Positions 1-10,392 of a stretch of DNA of 64,000 nucleotides are shown piece by piece. Under the pieces are notes generated by a model. The model did no database searches. It saw nothing but the letters and a program-made list of their open reading frames with translations, and was not told where the DNA came from. Every line of letters starts with the position of its first letter. The first letter of the stretch is position 1. Position numbers and translations under genes: made by a program. Source of the DNA: Gloeopeniophorella convolvens (taxonomy: Eukaryota > Basidiomycota > Agaricomycetes > Russulales); NCBI GenBank assembly GCA_022496205.1, contig WTXD01000029.1, positions 124,001-188,000 of the forward strand, read 5' to 3'.

Positions 1-135
1 GCCAATATTGTGGCGGAACAAGGGAGTCGGTCTGCTTTGACGCCATCATCCTGGGTGGGAACTTGTGCTGACTGATCCTGCTGCTCTTGGCAGGTGACCA
101 TGACACGACGGGAGGTCGAAGCAGAGACACATCTA

Positions 136-255
136 TAGTACGGATGCATCAGTGGTTGGCACTATCACGAATTGTAGAGTACTAGGTAACGCAACTGTAG
201 TGCAAGAAACATCAGTTGTTGGTACTACGGACCGTAGCTACTAGGTAGGCTTCTG
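136..255. repeat. Imperfect tandem duplication, about 55 bp unit
   Basis: Two adjacent segments (about 145-200 and 208-252) share the cores CATCAGT-GTTGG-ACTA and ACTAGGTA in the same order, with scattered substitutions and a small length difference. It lies at and just beyond the 3' end of the minus-strand NLR-like gene. It looks like a decayed local duplication; nothing points to a function. Confidence 0.4.
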
Positions 256-3200
256 AACGAGGCGAGATGCCCAGTCCTGACCGTGCACGAATTTACTTAG
301 ATCCAACCGAGTACCAAGCCCGACTCCGGGAGTTGCTACTGAGATATTGCTCGAGTGGTATAGCATGCCCCTGTGACGCCTTGGAACCCACAACAGGAGC
401 CCTCCATCTGCCGTACGAATCCAGCCATCGCGGAACATACCCTCGCACGGGTCACAAATCGCCGCCTGGTCTTGGTCTGCGAAGGCCGCCTGACCCGGGG
501 CCAACTCTGGAGGATGGGTGGGAGTCGGGGCCGAACTCGCGCCTCCTTTGGGTGGTTCTGTGGCCTCGGCGTCCTTTATCGCCAACCTCCAGAGGCGGGC
601 GGATGGATCTGTCGATATCGAGGCAATCGTCTTTCCGTCCGGGAGGAATCTGACGGCCCGGACGTCCTCTGCGTGCCCATAGAACGGACCTGCGACCACC
701 TCTCCCGTTGCGACGTTCCAAACAGTGATCGCCCCCGGTGCGCGGGTTTTACTCCAGCCCGCGGCGAGATGTCGACCGGATGGTGAGAACGCAATAGCCT
801 TCACCCTACCCGTTTGTTTGATGAGGTGCACTGGGGTAGCTTCGAGTCCTGTGGCGGTGTTCCACAACCGGACTGTGCCATCGTCTGAGCCTGAGGCAAA
901 GGTTTCCCCATCCGGAGAGAACGCGATGGAGAAAATGCCGAGTTGCTTTTGGCTGTGTGAAGAGGTTCTAGTCTCGCCTGAAGCGAAATCCCAGATATAG
1001 ACCTTTCCATCGTCGGCGCCCACAGCAAGTAACTGGCCGTTTGGAGAGAACACGACGGAGTCGACCCCGTTCCCGATCCCACGCCTCCCGATAACTTCTC
1101 CTTCGGCAATCCTCGAGGAAATACTCATCTCCGCAATGGTCTCTCCTGTGGCAAGACTCGAGATAAAGACGTAGCCGCGTATATCACCCGCTGCGACGTG
1201 TTTGCCATCCGGCGAGAACACCGTGGATAGCAAAAAGCCTCTCTTGCCATGTTTAGGGACAGCGGCCTCAGCGCCTGTCGTGGCGTCCCAAAGGCGAAGT
1301 GACGTGTCTTGGTCTGTGCATGAGGCGACGGACTGGCCGTCCGGCGATATTGCAACAGACATAATCCTGTAGGTGATTCCAGTTGAGACGCACGAAACGA
1401 TGGCCCCTGTAGCAGTGTCCCAGACATGGATGCCTTCGAACGGGACACCAGAGACGGCGCGTCGACCATCTGGTGTGATCGCGACGGCGCCACATTCCGG
1501 GTGCCTACCCCAGTGGCCCCTTGGAGTCCACACTCTTCTTTTCCCGTCTTCCGAGGGTGCTGAGACATCCCAGATGCGGATTGTCTTGTCGGATGAGCTC
1601 GACACGACCTCTTGACCGTCTGGTGAAAATGCGGCAGATAGGACTCTCCCCATGTGTCCGTGCAGGGGCCCGGTGACCAAGGCTCCAGTCGTAGAGTTCC
1701 AGACGCGGACCGTGCCGTCATCTGAACCGGAGGCAATACGATGGCCGCCCGGCGAAAACGCTACAGTATTGACCTGCCCTGTGTGACCAACGAAAGGACC
1801 TGCATCTTTCTCTCCGGTTGCGGCATCCCAGACAATGACCGTGTGATCGCCCGAGCCCGACGCGATGTGCGACCGTCTGGTGACCATGTGATCACTGCCA
1901 CAGGGCCATTGTGCCCCATGCATGACCCTATGATCATCCGTCCAGTACTCGAATCCCAGACAAAGATGGCACAGCCCGAGCTGGACGCCACGCGCTGTTC
2001 ATCCGGAGAGAACGCGACGCTGTCTGAATAGCTTGAGCACATGCCAAATGGGCCTGATACCGCTTCTCCTTTATGATTCCAGATACGGATGGAGTGGTCG
2101 TCCGAAATGGAGGCAATGAACCGATTGCTTGGTGAGAGCGTGACGGAGCGGATAGTATGTGACTGTTCATGGGGTAGACGAACGAAACGATCCAGGGATC
2201 CCGAAACGATGCGCAGATTGACACATTCCGGCCAGTACGACCAGAACAAATCTGATTCGAGGCTGTCCTGGGGCGGTCCGTAAAAAAAGGTGGGCTCCGA
2301 GGACGTATGTCCTGTGGTTAGAGACAATAGACGAGCGGTGCCATCTTCCGAGACTGACGCAATTTATGGCCATCCGGGGAGTAAACCACGGTATTTGCCA
2401 TTTCTTTGGCCTGCAAAAATACAAATTCCGATACCGGCCAACTAGGCGGTCTTCCTTGACTCAGGGAAAGCATGTTTGGGAACAATGCAGCGTAATGCTG
2501 GAATATCAGGGATTTAACTGGAGTGAATGGCAGTGCAGATAGGTAGATGTGTGGGGCGCTTCGAGTGATGGGCTCGTCAAAGTACTGCACGAACTCGGTG
2601 GTGTCGTCGACCAAGGCTCGCAATGCCTCTAGATCCGAAGGGTGAGCCTATTTGATCATGTTTGATGAGTTAATTTCCACATCCGATAAGAAGAACCAAT
2701 TACGTAGTGCGAGCCCTCAGCCAACCACCTTTTCAAGTCGACAGTGTTGGCAAAGCCATACGATTGTACACAAGAGGCTCAAGGCTTCTAGCCAGAACAG
2801 AAGTTTCGTTTCGAAGACCAGGCGTACTTCTTTGAGAAGCTCGACGTCAAAAGGGGTGCGAGCTAGATGATTGATCCAGTAGCAGCAAGCATACACAGGG
2901 CTCGAGAAATATGCTCGTTTATGCGTGATGGAAGATTGGAGATATCTTGGTTAGAAGGTACGAGGTCTCAAGGTCGCAGAGGTTCAAGTGGAGCTTGTGA
3001 ACCATGATGCGAAGGGTGAGATATGCCAGTTGGTGATGAGCAAGGTTGATGTCGACATAGAAGGCTCCGCTCCTGCTCTTGTCCATGAGGAAATCACGGA
3101 AGGAAGTGTGGACTGGGACGATGGGAAGCGTCGAGTCAGGAGACGAGACATTGCTGAGAAGCGAGCCAAGAGGGCTGACAATTGCGAAGACAGATTCGTC

Positions 3201-5863
3201 ATCGTCTCGATCTTCTGGACGGGAATACTGACGCAAGGAAGTAAGGGAATGGACATTGAATGCTTCGAATCCGGCGAGAAGTTGCCCCATGACAGACCGG
3301 AACCGATGTCTAACGTCAGGGTCGTCGAAGTACGCACTAAGGACCGTGCGGTATAGCTCGTCCAGGGGGTCCATACGCCTGTGCCCTGAAGAAGGTCTCA
3401 GAAGGCGGAGTATACAGTCGGCCTTGGTAAGCCCGCGTGGAGGCTGTTTGATATAGCCACATGTAACAGCTGCCCACTGGAACAAACCCTCCGCCTTTTT
3501 CGTCAGCTCATCCCCGTGGTTATTGAAGATAAATTCGGGAAGACTGCTTCGAAAAAAGGAGCGTATATCGTCCCCTGTCTTTTTCGACAACTCTGAATCG
3601 TCCATACGTAAGAAACGAACTGACGCGGCCCCAGTGAAGGCACGCTCAATGTCGCTTTCAGGCCTCGAGGAGATGAGGAAGCGGAAGTTAGATGGAAGTT
3701 TGGATATGTGACTAGCGAGGAAGCTGTGCAGTCCATCGTCGCCTGTTGCATCTCCACTCTCGTCCAAGGCATCTATGACGACAAAGACGGGCCCAATGAG
3801 GTGCGCCTTTGAAAGGGGTTTCTCCAGTAGGCACTCAAAAAGTGTGCCGTAATCTTGAGCACCACGACGGATGGATGTATTGTCCGCTACGGCTTTCCCC
3901 AAAGATGTCTTGAACTGAGGGTAGCGATCAGCGAGATCGCGGGCAAGGTTCGTGAAGAGAAGATGGGCATCGCGCTTGGATTTCTCTGTCCTCCTAAACA
4001 TATACGATGAACTGAGACGATGCATGCTGTCGAAACGGTGGGCAATGTCGTGTGCGATAGACGACTTTCCGGTTCCTGCTTGACCGTAGAGAATGAGTGT
4101 GCGCGGGGCTTCAGGATTGTTGACCCAATCGGTGATGTGATCAAGGAAGCCTATGCGAGTTCCTTGAAGACAGCCCTTGTCCGGTCGAAAACGCGAGCCC
4201 GCCCGGTAAGGGATCTCGCTAATCTTCGCATCGAGACCTGCAGGCGGCTCATGAGACGGAGGAACAATAGCCCCTTGAAACATACCAAGGCTCAGGACCT
4301 CTCCCGAAACTTCCTCAAGCTGTCGAGAAATTCCTTCGAGCCGGGTGTAGACTTTATGAACCTGGACAGAAACGTTCTCCACGCCGCCTTGTATCTGGAG
4401 CGCAGTCATCTCGGTGGTGACAGTGGCATGGCGTAGAAAGTCGTCTCGGAGGTTGGTGAGCTTAGCACGATATCCCTCGACCCGATCATCTACTCGATTG
4501 TCGAGATGCTTTAATAAACGTTTCCCTAGAGACCACATGTACGTTAATGCGCACCCAGACCGGAGGAATTTGTGACATACAAAGTTGCGTGTCTTTTGCG
4601 TATGACTGGATGAAATCACCGCAATCACAAACGTGCCGAAGCATGGATTTGAGGATATCACTTTGCCTGGACGATGGGTGAATAGTCTTCAGAGATTCCG
4701 CCACATTCGCGAGGTCAAAAACGTCGTGTATCGTTATTAACAGAGCGCGAATATTATTGTCGCGCTGATTCTGATCCAAGAATGCCTAGAAAACAAGGAG
4801 AGGGGGCTTGAGCGTCGCTACGCGGCACGCATACGGCCAGGGTAAGTACCTTTGGTATGAACGACAGCACGCTCCATGCCATCTTCGCGTATGGGTGGAT
4901 CTAGATAACGGGGTATTAACGCCGTTCGGCCCAATATGGAAGGCCCAGGTACCTCTGAGAGCTGATCCACTACTCCCATGAACCACTTGATCTGATCGAT
5001 GGCATTCTCCCACGTGTTATAGAGGTTCGTTGCGCCGGCAGCCACGCCTGGTGCGCTTTCTGCGACATCCGCGACCGCCAGCGCCGGCGCAGAGCCAGGG
5101 ATAACATGGTGCAGTGCTTCGTCTGTGTCGAGTAGGATTTGGGCCACCGGGGCCACATCCGACCCGATTCCCTCAGCTTCCATTGTGGGAGATTGTGCAG
5201 ATTCAGAAGCAGCCATCGTCGCAGCTGATGTGTCACCAAGAGCTTGCGACCCGGCGATCGCTAAGGAGAGTGTAGCACGCTGTGCAGGCCGCGCAGCGCC
5301 ATCGTTGCTCAGAGACAGGTCGAAGTCTTGAGACGGAACGGTTAGCGGTCAGGCAGGAGGCAGATCTTTCCGCCAAACGCACCGCGTGAAGTAGAGCGAA
5401 GGGACTCGAAAGGTACTTCGAGCGTCCCCACAAGAACGTCCGGACGGAACTTCCTTCGTCCGAGGATGCGAAAAGCGAGATAAGAAGATGACCTCCCGTC
5501 GCTAGTTCCAAGATTAGCCACGAGATGAGGACCATCGACGCATAGCTCACAAGTCTGCAAGAACTTCGTTCCACTGCACAGTTCGGTCCCTACTTTGCAC
5601 TGCTCTTGTCTTCTTCGTTCGTACACCATCGGTCACAACGACGTAGTATCGCCGATTCTTGCTGAACAAAGACTTGATCGAGGGTAGGCCGTCGGCCCGG
5701 AGAACTGCAGAATTGGAGCGTTTAGTACTCCTGGCGCTTCTGCTGGCAATGGAGTGGAGCCGAGACAAGCCTGGTACTCACCTGTTACCAAGACATGAAC
5801 ATCGCGCGGCTGGGACGAGCTGTCCCGGCCGCCAGAGACTTGGACACTCTGTTGTGGCGACAT
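241..5863 (-). pseudogene. C2-NACHT-WD40 NLR-like STAND ATPase gene, reading frame broken
   Basis: This gene belongs to the fungal NLR-like STAND ATPases, thought to act in non-self recognition. From the Met codon at 5863 it runs: a C2-like segment (5863-5230, with introns, one having a perfect GTGAGC donor near 5554); an Ala-rich linker and helical region (5220-4490); a NACHT domain with Walker A GQAGTGKSS (about 4059-4085) and Walker B VFVVIDALDES (about 3761-3793); a helical region with a YACCYW..HL motif (about 2890); then about 14 WD repeats, enough for two seven-bladed propellers. The C-terminal tail LLLWVPRRHRG ends at a stop at 241. Coding sense moves between frames without room for introns near 2361-2367 and 1866-1873, each needing one added base, and again near 2890-2955. 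It is either a pseudogene or carries assembly indels; the domain identity is secure. Confidence 0.8.
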
Positions 5864-6412
5864 GATGTCTCAGGATATCACAAATGCGTAGTGGGAAGAT
5901 CGACAGAGCGACGCCGCCAGTTCTCCGGACTCCGGACTTCGAACTCCCACCCCTGGGCGCCAGCGAAAATATTCCCACCGAGCATGAGCGCAGATACACT
6001 AAGGATGGAGACCCATGATACGTGAGGGAAAATCTGCGCGATGCGAGTTGTCAAGGTGCTGGCTGAAGGGCCTACCGACCTATTGCATGGAGCGGAGAAA
6101 TTGCGGAGTTGTCGATAGGTGATGGTGGTGGTAAGCTGAGACGAGCGACGCGGAGTACGTAATCACATACACACATCATGGTTGGAACGATTCACGAATC
6201 TTGCTTGAATCTTGTACGAATCTACGATACCTGGAACAATTCACGATCTGAGTACAATGCAACATAAACGATTGGGAACAGGGGACTATTCCTACGAACT
6301 GAACCTGAAGCTCATATCTACGCGAGAGACCAGAAATTGCGACGCGAAAACGCTACAGCCTTTAAGTACTAATGATCCTCGACCGTCCACTTCACTTCGA
6401 ACCAGGAGCCTC
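5864..6412. other. Intergenic, NLR-like gene 5' flank
   Basis: No gene is supported here. It is the upstream flank of the minus-strand NLR-like gene and the 3' flank of the small SnoaL-like gene. Short open frames on both strands show no family motif or splice logic. Confidence 0.5.
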
Positions 6413-6968
6413 CTAAGCGGCCGGGGCTGGCTGCGCGGCGCTGAGCTGCTCGAACGCCTCGCTATCCACGAACTCCTTGAGGGAAACAATCTTGTGAGAG
6501 TGAACTCCCTCTCCAAATTGGAAGCAGAAAATGCACTCGACGTTGAGACTGTCCATCCTCATCTATGACACGGCTCGTGAGCGTCGAAAGTCATCAGGGT
6601 CTCACAACGAGTCAAGGACCACTCACGTGGACCCAGACCTTTCCCGGGCCATCATCGACATCGTAGATGGTGAGCTGGAAAACGCAAGACGGATCAGGAT
6701 CCGAGAGCGGGGTATATCCACGCGACAACAGTCGCACCTCCAGCGGCTCGCCGGACAGTCCAGCGGACATGTCCTTCAAGAAGCCAAGATCCACGATCTT
6801 AGTCCTCTGGGGTACGCCAAGCGACGCGGGCAGCGTCGACTGGGTGAAGTTCTCCGTAGACAGCCTCTCCAAGCGGTCGAAATCCCACTCGCAGAGGTAC
6901 TTGAAGTAGTCTTGCACGGTCTTCAGCTGCCTGGAGGCGCGCTTGGGGAAGATGAATTCTTGAACCAT
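6413..6968 (-). CDS. Small SnoaL/NTF2-like protein (copy 1)
   Basis: Three exons (6968-6738, 6674-6627, 6562-6413) joined by GT..AG introns give 142 residues starting MVQEFIFPKR. The pattern YLCEWDFDRLERLSTENF..TLPASL, then LTIYDVDDG..VWVH and NVECIF.F.FGEG, resembles the alpha+beta barrel of SnoaL-like/NTF2-like proteins. That fold is used by small cyclases, isomerases and binding proteins, so the reaction cannot be predicted. The protein is cytosolic by appearance, with no signal peptide. A second copy lies at 21840-22409 on the other strand, with exons 1 and 2 of identical length (231 and 48 nt). A TATA-like ATAAAAG sits about 57 bp upstream of the start. The gene model is firm; the fold assignment is an inference. 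Confidence 0.75.
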
Positions 6969-7024
6969 TATATGTGAGCTCAGTGAGGATGCTTGGGTGT
7001 TCTCCCTCTGACGCCTCATTCGGG

Positions 7025-7031
7025 CTTTTAT
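7025..7031 (-). promoter_or_regulatory. TATA-like box of SnoaL-like copy 1
   Basis: On the minus strand ATAAAAG lies about 57 bp before the ATG at 6968, the same spacing as the TATAAAA before the paralog at 21840. Confidence 0.5.
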
Positions 7032-8286
7032 GCCCTCGAGCGGCCTCCTTCAGGCCTTCTTCGTATTGAGAGTCAGATGCAGTGTAGCCTAGCCTGGGCA
7101 GCGCCTGTCCCGCGCACAATTTCCAGGCCATTCTCCATGTCGCCAAGCGAAAAACCCGGACAGGCAAGCGTATAGCGATTAACTGTGCCTTGGAGCTGGC
7201 TGCGGGAAGATAGTCACCGTAACTTCTGCCTAGCCGTAAAATTTCCGATAGTATTCGCTGGACACAGACCCGACGATCGCACAAGGGGACATGCAGCTGA
7301 GAGTCACTTGGCAGAGATGATTTGAAACAACTGGGGGTCCGAAGGATTGGGGATGGAAGGACAGGCTCCAACTTCACGGATCCCAATTCCGCTGCGCAAT
7401 TGGAGACTGGCAGTGGAGAGCATACGATCACTCGAGCATCCAACTCGAGAAAATACCCACGTCGAGTGAGAGTCGTGGCGCTGGCACCTAGCCAAGAGCT
7501 TGAGATACCCACGAGATGTCGGACAGCCAGCCAGCGACTTCGTTCCTCATCCAGTTGCATCGGACCGTGTGCTGCGCTGCGAGGCATTCACACTATTTAC
7601 CAGCGTCAGATACTTGCATGTGATATAGCTAAGGCTTAACTCACGGAAAAAGGCCGGGAAGAGGTCGTCAACATGTTTTGCCTGCGCGAGAGGCAGCGTC
7701 GGTGGTACCGTGTCTGTTAGTCGAATGTAACCCCGTGATCGAGGCGAGACCTGGGTTCCTGACCACCATACAACAGTCAAGGCGGATGGCACAGTATGCT
7801 TCCGCTGAAGACCGAGTAACTGTTCGCGTGGCAAGAATGAAGGGGTCCAGGGACCTAGATCATGGAAAACAAGATTCGGTTGGGTTGCACAGACCATGGC
7901 CAGTACTCGCCCTAGGAACATCCTGATGTGTCTGCCAAGCTCACAAGATCCGAGAAAAAAAAACTCTTCCACTGGTTGGGAGATTGGCAGTAGTAGAAGG
8001 TAAACCCGGTTGCTGACGAAGTTCAGAGGCGAGAGTTCAATGGAACAAAGGGCCCGAACTGTCGGAGACTTTGCAGTCGTCCGAGGCCGGGATTATCCGA
8101 GAAGGCTATCCGGGACAGCGGCCCGCTGACACTGACTGAAGCGTTGACGTGTTCGCAGGCTCGTGTCCGCTTCGCCACGAACACATTCAGCCATTGCCAG
8201 CATTCATAACATCCTCCCAGACCTCTGGTGTCTCTCTGAGAATTCCAGCCTCGATTATAAGGCGGTAACAACAACCTTCCTCAAGA
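7032..8286. other. Intergenic, no gene supported
   Basis: About 1.25 kb between the SnoaL-like gene and derlin. Open frames occur on both strands (a minus frame across 6799-7587, another at 7547-7972) but show no recognisable domain or conserved motif, and the first overlaps the real SnoaL-like exons. Read as non-coding. Confidence 0.5.
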
Positions 8287-9335
8287 ATGTCATACACGGG
8301 TTTCTGGGATGAGCTGCGCAAGATCCCACCAGTGACGCGCTTCCTTTGTGGCTCATCGCTGGCTGTGACCGTACCAGTAATGATGCAGCTTCTGAGCCCG
8401 TACAAGGTCGTGTTCGTACGGCAACTAGTGACGCAAAAGTTTGAGGTGTGTCTCCGCGCGTCGTGTCCGGTGTTCGGTGGCCGAGAACTGACGACGCGTT
8501 GCAGTTGTGGAGAGTCTGGTCGAGTTTCTTCTTCGGAGGTGCGTAGCGACTTGTTACTGGCGTTGAGCGTCGTCGATTCACATCTACCCTACAGGCAGCG
8601 GCCTTAACTATGTCTTCGAGTTCATCATGCTCTAGTGCGCTTCAAAATCGTCTGTCTTCTGATTCGACTGCTAACACCTCTCTTATAGCCGTTCCTCGAA
8701 CTCCCTGGAGCTTGATAGGTACCCAAGAAAGTCGCCAGACTATGCGTGGCAGATGACGCTCGCTGCGGGCGCTATTTTGGTTTGTATTCTACACGGGAAG
8801 CTCGTGCCGGGCATGTCGTTGACGCGTCGTCAGGCCCTCAACATCCCCCTCAATTCATTCGTCCACTCGCGTGCACTTACTGTGTGCCTGCTCTACATCT
8901 CGTCTGCACTGGCTCCTCCAGGGTCGCAGACATCGCTCATGGGGCTTATCACCATCCCGATCCAATATCTTCCTTACGCCATGATTGGTGCGTGTCACTC
9001 TCTTTCTGTGCATCATGCAACCTGACCTTGTGTCGATGGCAGGCATGGACTTGGTTATGGGTGGCCCGGGGGCCGCTGCAGTCAGTGTGACGGGTGCCGT
9101 CGTCGGGCACCTCTGGTGGTGGGCGGTTTATGGGGATGATGGAAGGGGCCTGCCCGGGCTGCGCGAGTTTGCCAAGGCACCATCCTGGGTCCGTGCTCTC
9201 GTCAGCGACGGCGCAGGACCGGATATGGCTGGGTCAGGCGTGCATGCCATGCCACCCCGGCAACAACAGCAACCGCCCGCACGTGCGACGGGTTACAACT
9301 GGGGCGTAGGAGGGCAGAGGCTGGGCGTAGAATAA
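8287..9335 (+). CDS. Derlin (DER1-like rhomboid pseudoprotease)
   Basis: Derlins are ER-membrane rhomboid pseudoproteases that move misfolded proteins out of the ER for degradation (ERAD). Five exons (8287-8445, 8505-8538, 8595-8634, 8689-8987, 9043-9335) give 274 residues. The N-terminus FWDELRKIPPVTRF and the following LWRVWSSFFFGG, with the WR motif of the family, are diagnostic. Several hydrophobic segments follow, among them AWQMTLAAGAILVCI and TVCLLYISSALAP. As expected for derlins, I see no GxSx catalytic serine motif of active rhomboids. The C-terminal tail is Gly/Gln-rich and predicted cytosolic. The gene converges on the orotate phosphoribosyltransferase gene with about 60 bp between stops. 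The CTAAC branch site of intron 4 is at about 8670. Which yeast paralog (Der1 or Dfm1) it matches best cannot be told. Confidence 0.9.
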
Positions 9336-9394
9336 GTGTACGTTTGTCATGTCATCGGCGATGCTCTGATCGTATTGCACATCCGCATCCACAA

Positions 9395-10142
9395 CTACTC
9401 TTTGACGCCGTACTGCTCCCAGTATGCTTGCATATTAGCGATGTCCTCATGCCGCTCCTTGTCCTTTAGCCACGCTATCAGATCGCGCATGCGCAGGATC
9501 GCCTGGACGCGTCCCTCGCCGCCGAGCTCCTTCTCGAGCTCCTTGACGGCGCTGCCGCCCTCGCGACCAATCTCTTCTCGGTCGAGCGCCATGATAACGC
9601 CGACGACGTCACCACCAGCCTCGCGTATCATGTCGAGGGCCCCACGGACGGCGGTACCCGCGGTCATGACGTCGTCGAGGATGAGCACGCGCTTGCCGGC
9701 AACGGGGACGCCGACCATGCGCCCGCCCTCGCCGTGGTCCTTGACCTCCTTGCGATCATACGCGAAGCCCACGTCGGTCCCGTGTTGAGTGTGTAAGAGC
9801 ACGGCCGTGATGGCTGCGAGGGAGATGCCTTTGTAGGCCGGCCCAAATATCACATCGAATTTTGGGAGCTGGGTGGGCCCTGGTCTGGTCAGCGCCTTGG
9901 CAATCGCGTGTGCATAGGCGGAGCATAGTGAGTTGAGAAGCGGGCCAGTGGAGATGAGGCCAGCGTTGAAGAAATACGGGGAGATGCTGTGGCATGTGCC
10001 AACGTTATCGGGACATTGCGGACGAGAGAATTGAAGGCGGGGCTCACCGGCCTGATTTGAGGGTGAACGACCCGAACTTGAGAGCACCGACTGAGAGCGA
10101 GTCATCTACGAGCTGCGTCTGGTAGGCCTCGAGTGCGGACAT
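9395..10142 (-). CDS. URA5: Orotate phosphoribosyltransferase
   Basis: This enzyme makes orotidine 5'-monophosphate from orotate and PRPP, the fifth step of de novo pyrimidine synthesis, in the cytosol. Two exons (10142-10048 and 9986-9395) joined by a 61-nt intron give about 228 residues. The start MSALEAYQ...ALKFGSFTLKSGR and the next block ISPYFFNAGL are the family's N-terminal substrate loop. IFGPAYKGI and the PRPP-binding signature VLILDDVMTAGTAVR follow, then MALDREE. Length and motif order match fungal URA5. It is divergent from the TOK-type channel gene with about 250 bp between starts, a short shared promoter holding GATA-type motifs. Assignment is secure. Confidence 0.96.
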
Positions 10143-10227
10143 GATTATCGCATGCTAGGGGATAAGATCAGAGATTGGACGCTCTCCTGATCAAGAGGGA
10201 GATTGGCGGCGGCGGGACCGAGCCGAC

Positions 10228-10260
10228 TATATAATCTTATCTTATCTCTCAGAGAGATAA
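10228..10260. promoter_or_regulatory. TATA-like element and GATA-motif inverted repeat in the divergent URA5/channel promoter
   Basis: TATATAAT at 10228 is followed by two overlapping TTATCT (10237 and 10242) and one AGATAA (10255). TTATCTCT at 10242-10249 and AGAGATAA at 10253-10260 form a perfect 8-bp inverted repeat around a 3-bp spacer. WGATAR is the core bound by fungal GATA factors, often nitrogen-regulated. Binding is inferred from the motif only. Confidence 0.45.
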
Positions 10261-10392
10261 TTTCGTCACTCTGCGCCCGGATCTTCGGAGGCGCCCGTTA
10301 GCTCCCGACCACCGCTGCAACTCCACTCGTCGCGACAGTACAAAGTATTCTGCGCTACTCCATGCTCTCCCTCATTCCAACGTAACCAGCAA

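Noticed and set aside
1125..1736. 203-codon minus frame inside the NLR-like gene
   Set aside because: It is an out-of-frame shadow of the WD-repeat coding sequence.
5490..5570. A frame change in the C2 segment, first read as a one-base insertion
   Set aside because: A 49-nt intron with a perfect GTGAGC donor, a CTAAT branch and CTAG acceptor rejoins the frame exactly (EVLADF-DGRSSSYLAF), so no lesion is needed.
6799..7587. 262-codon open frame on the minus strand
   Set aside because: It overlaps the real SnoaL-like exon 1 in another frame, has no motif, and its length is not unusual for this GC content.
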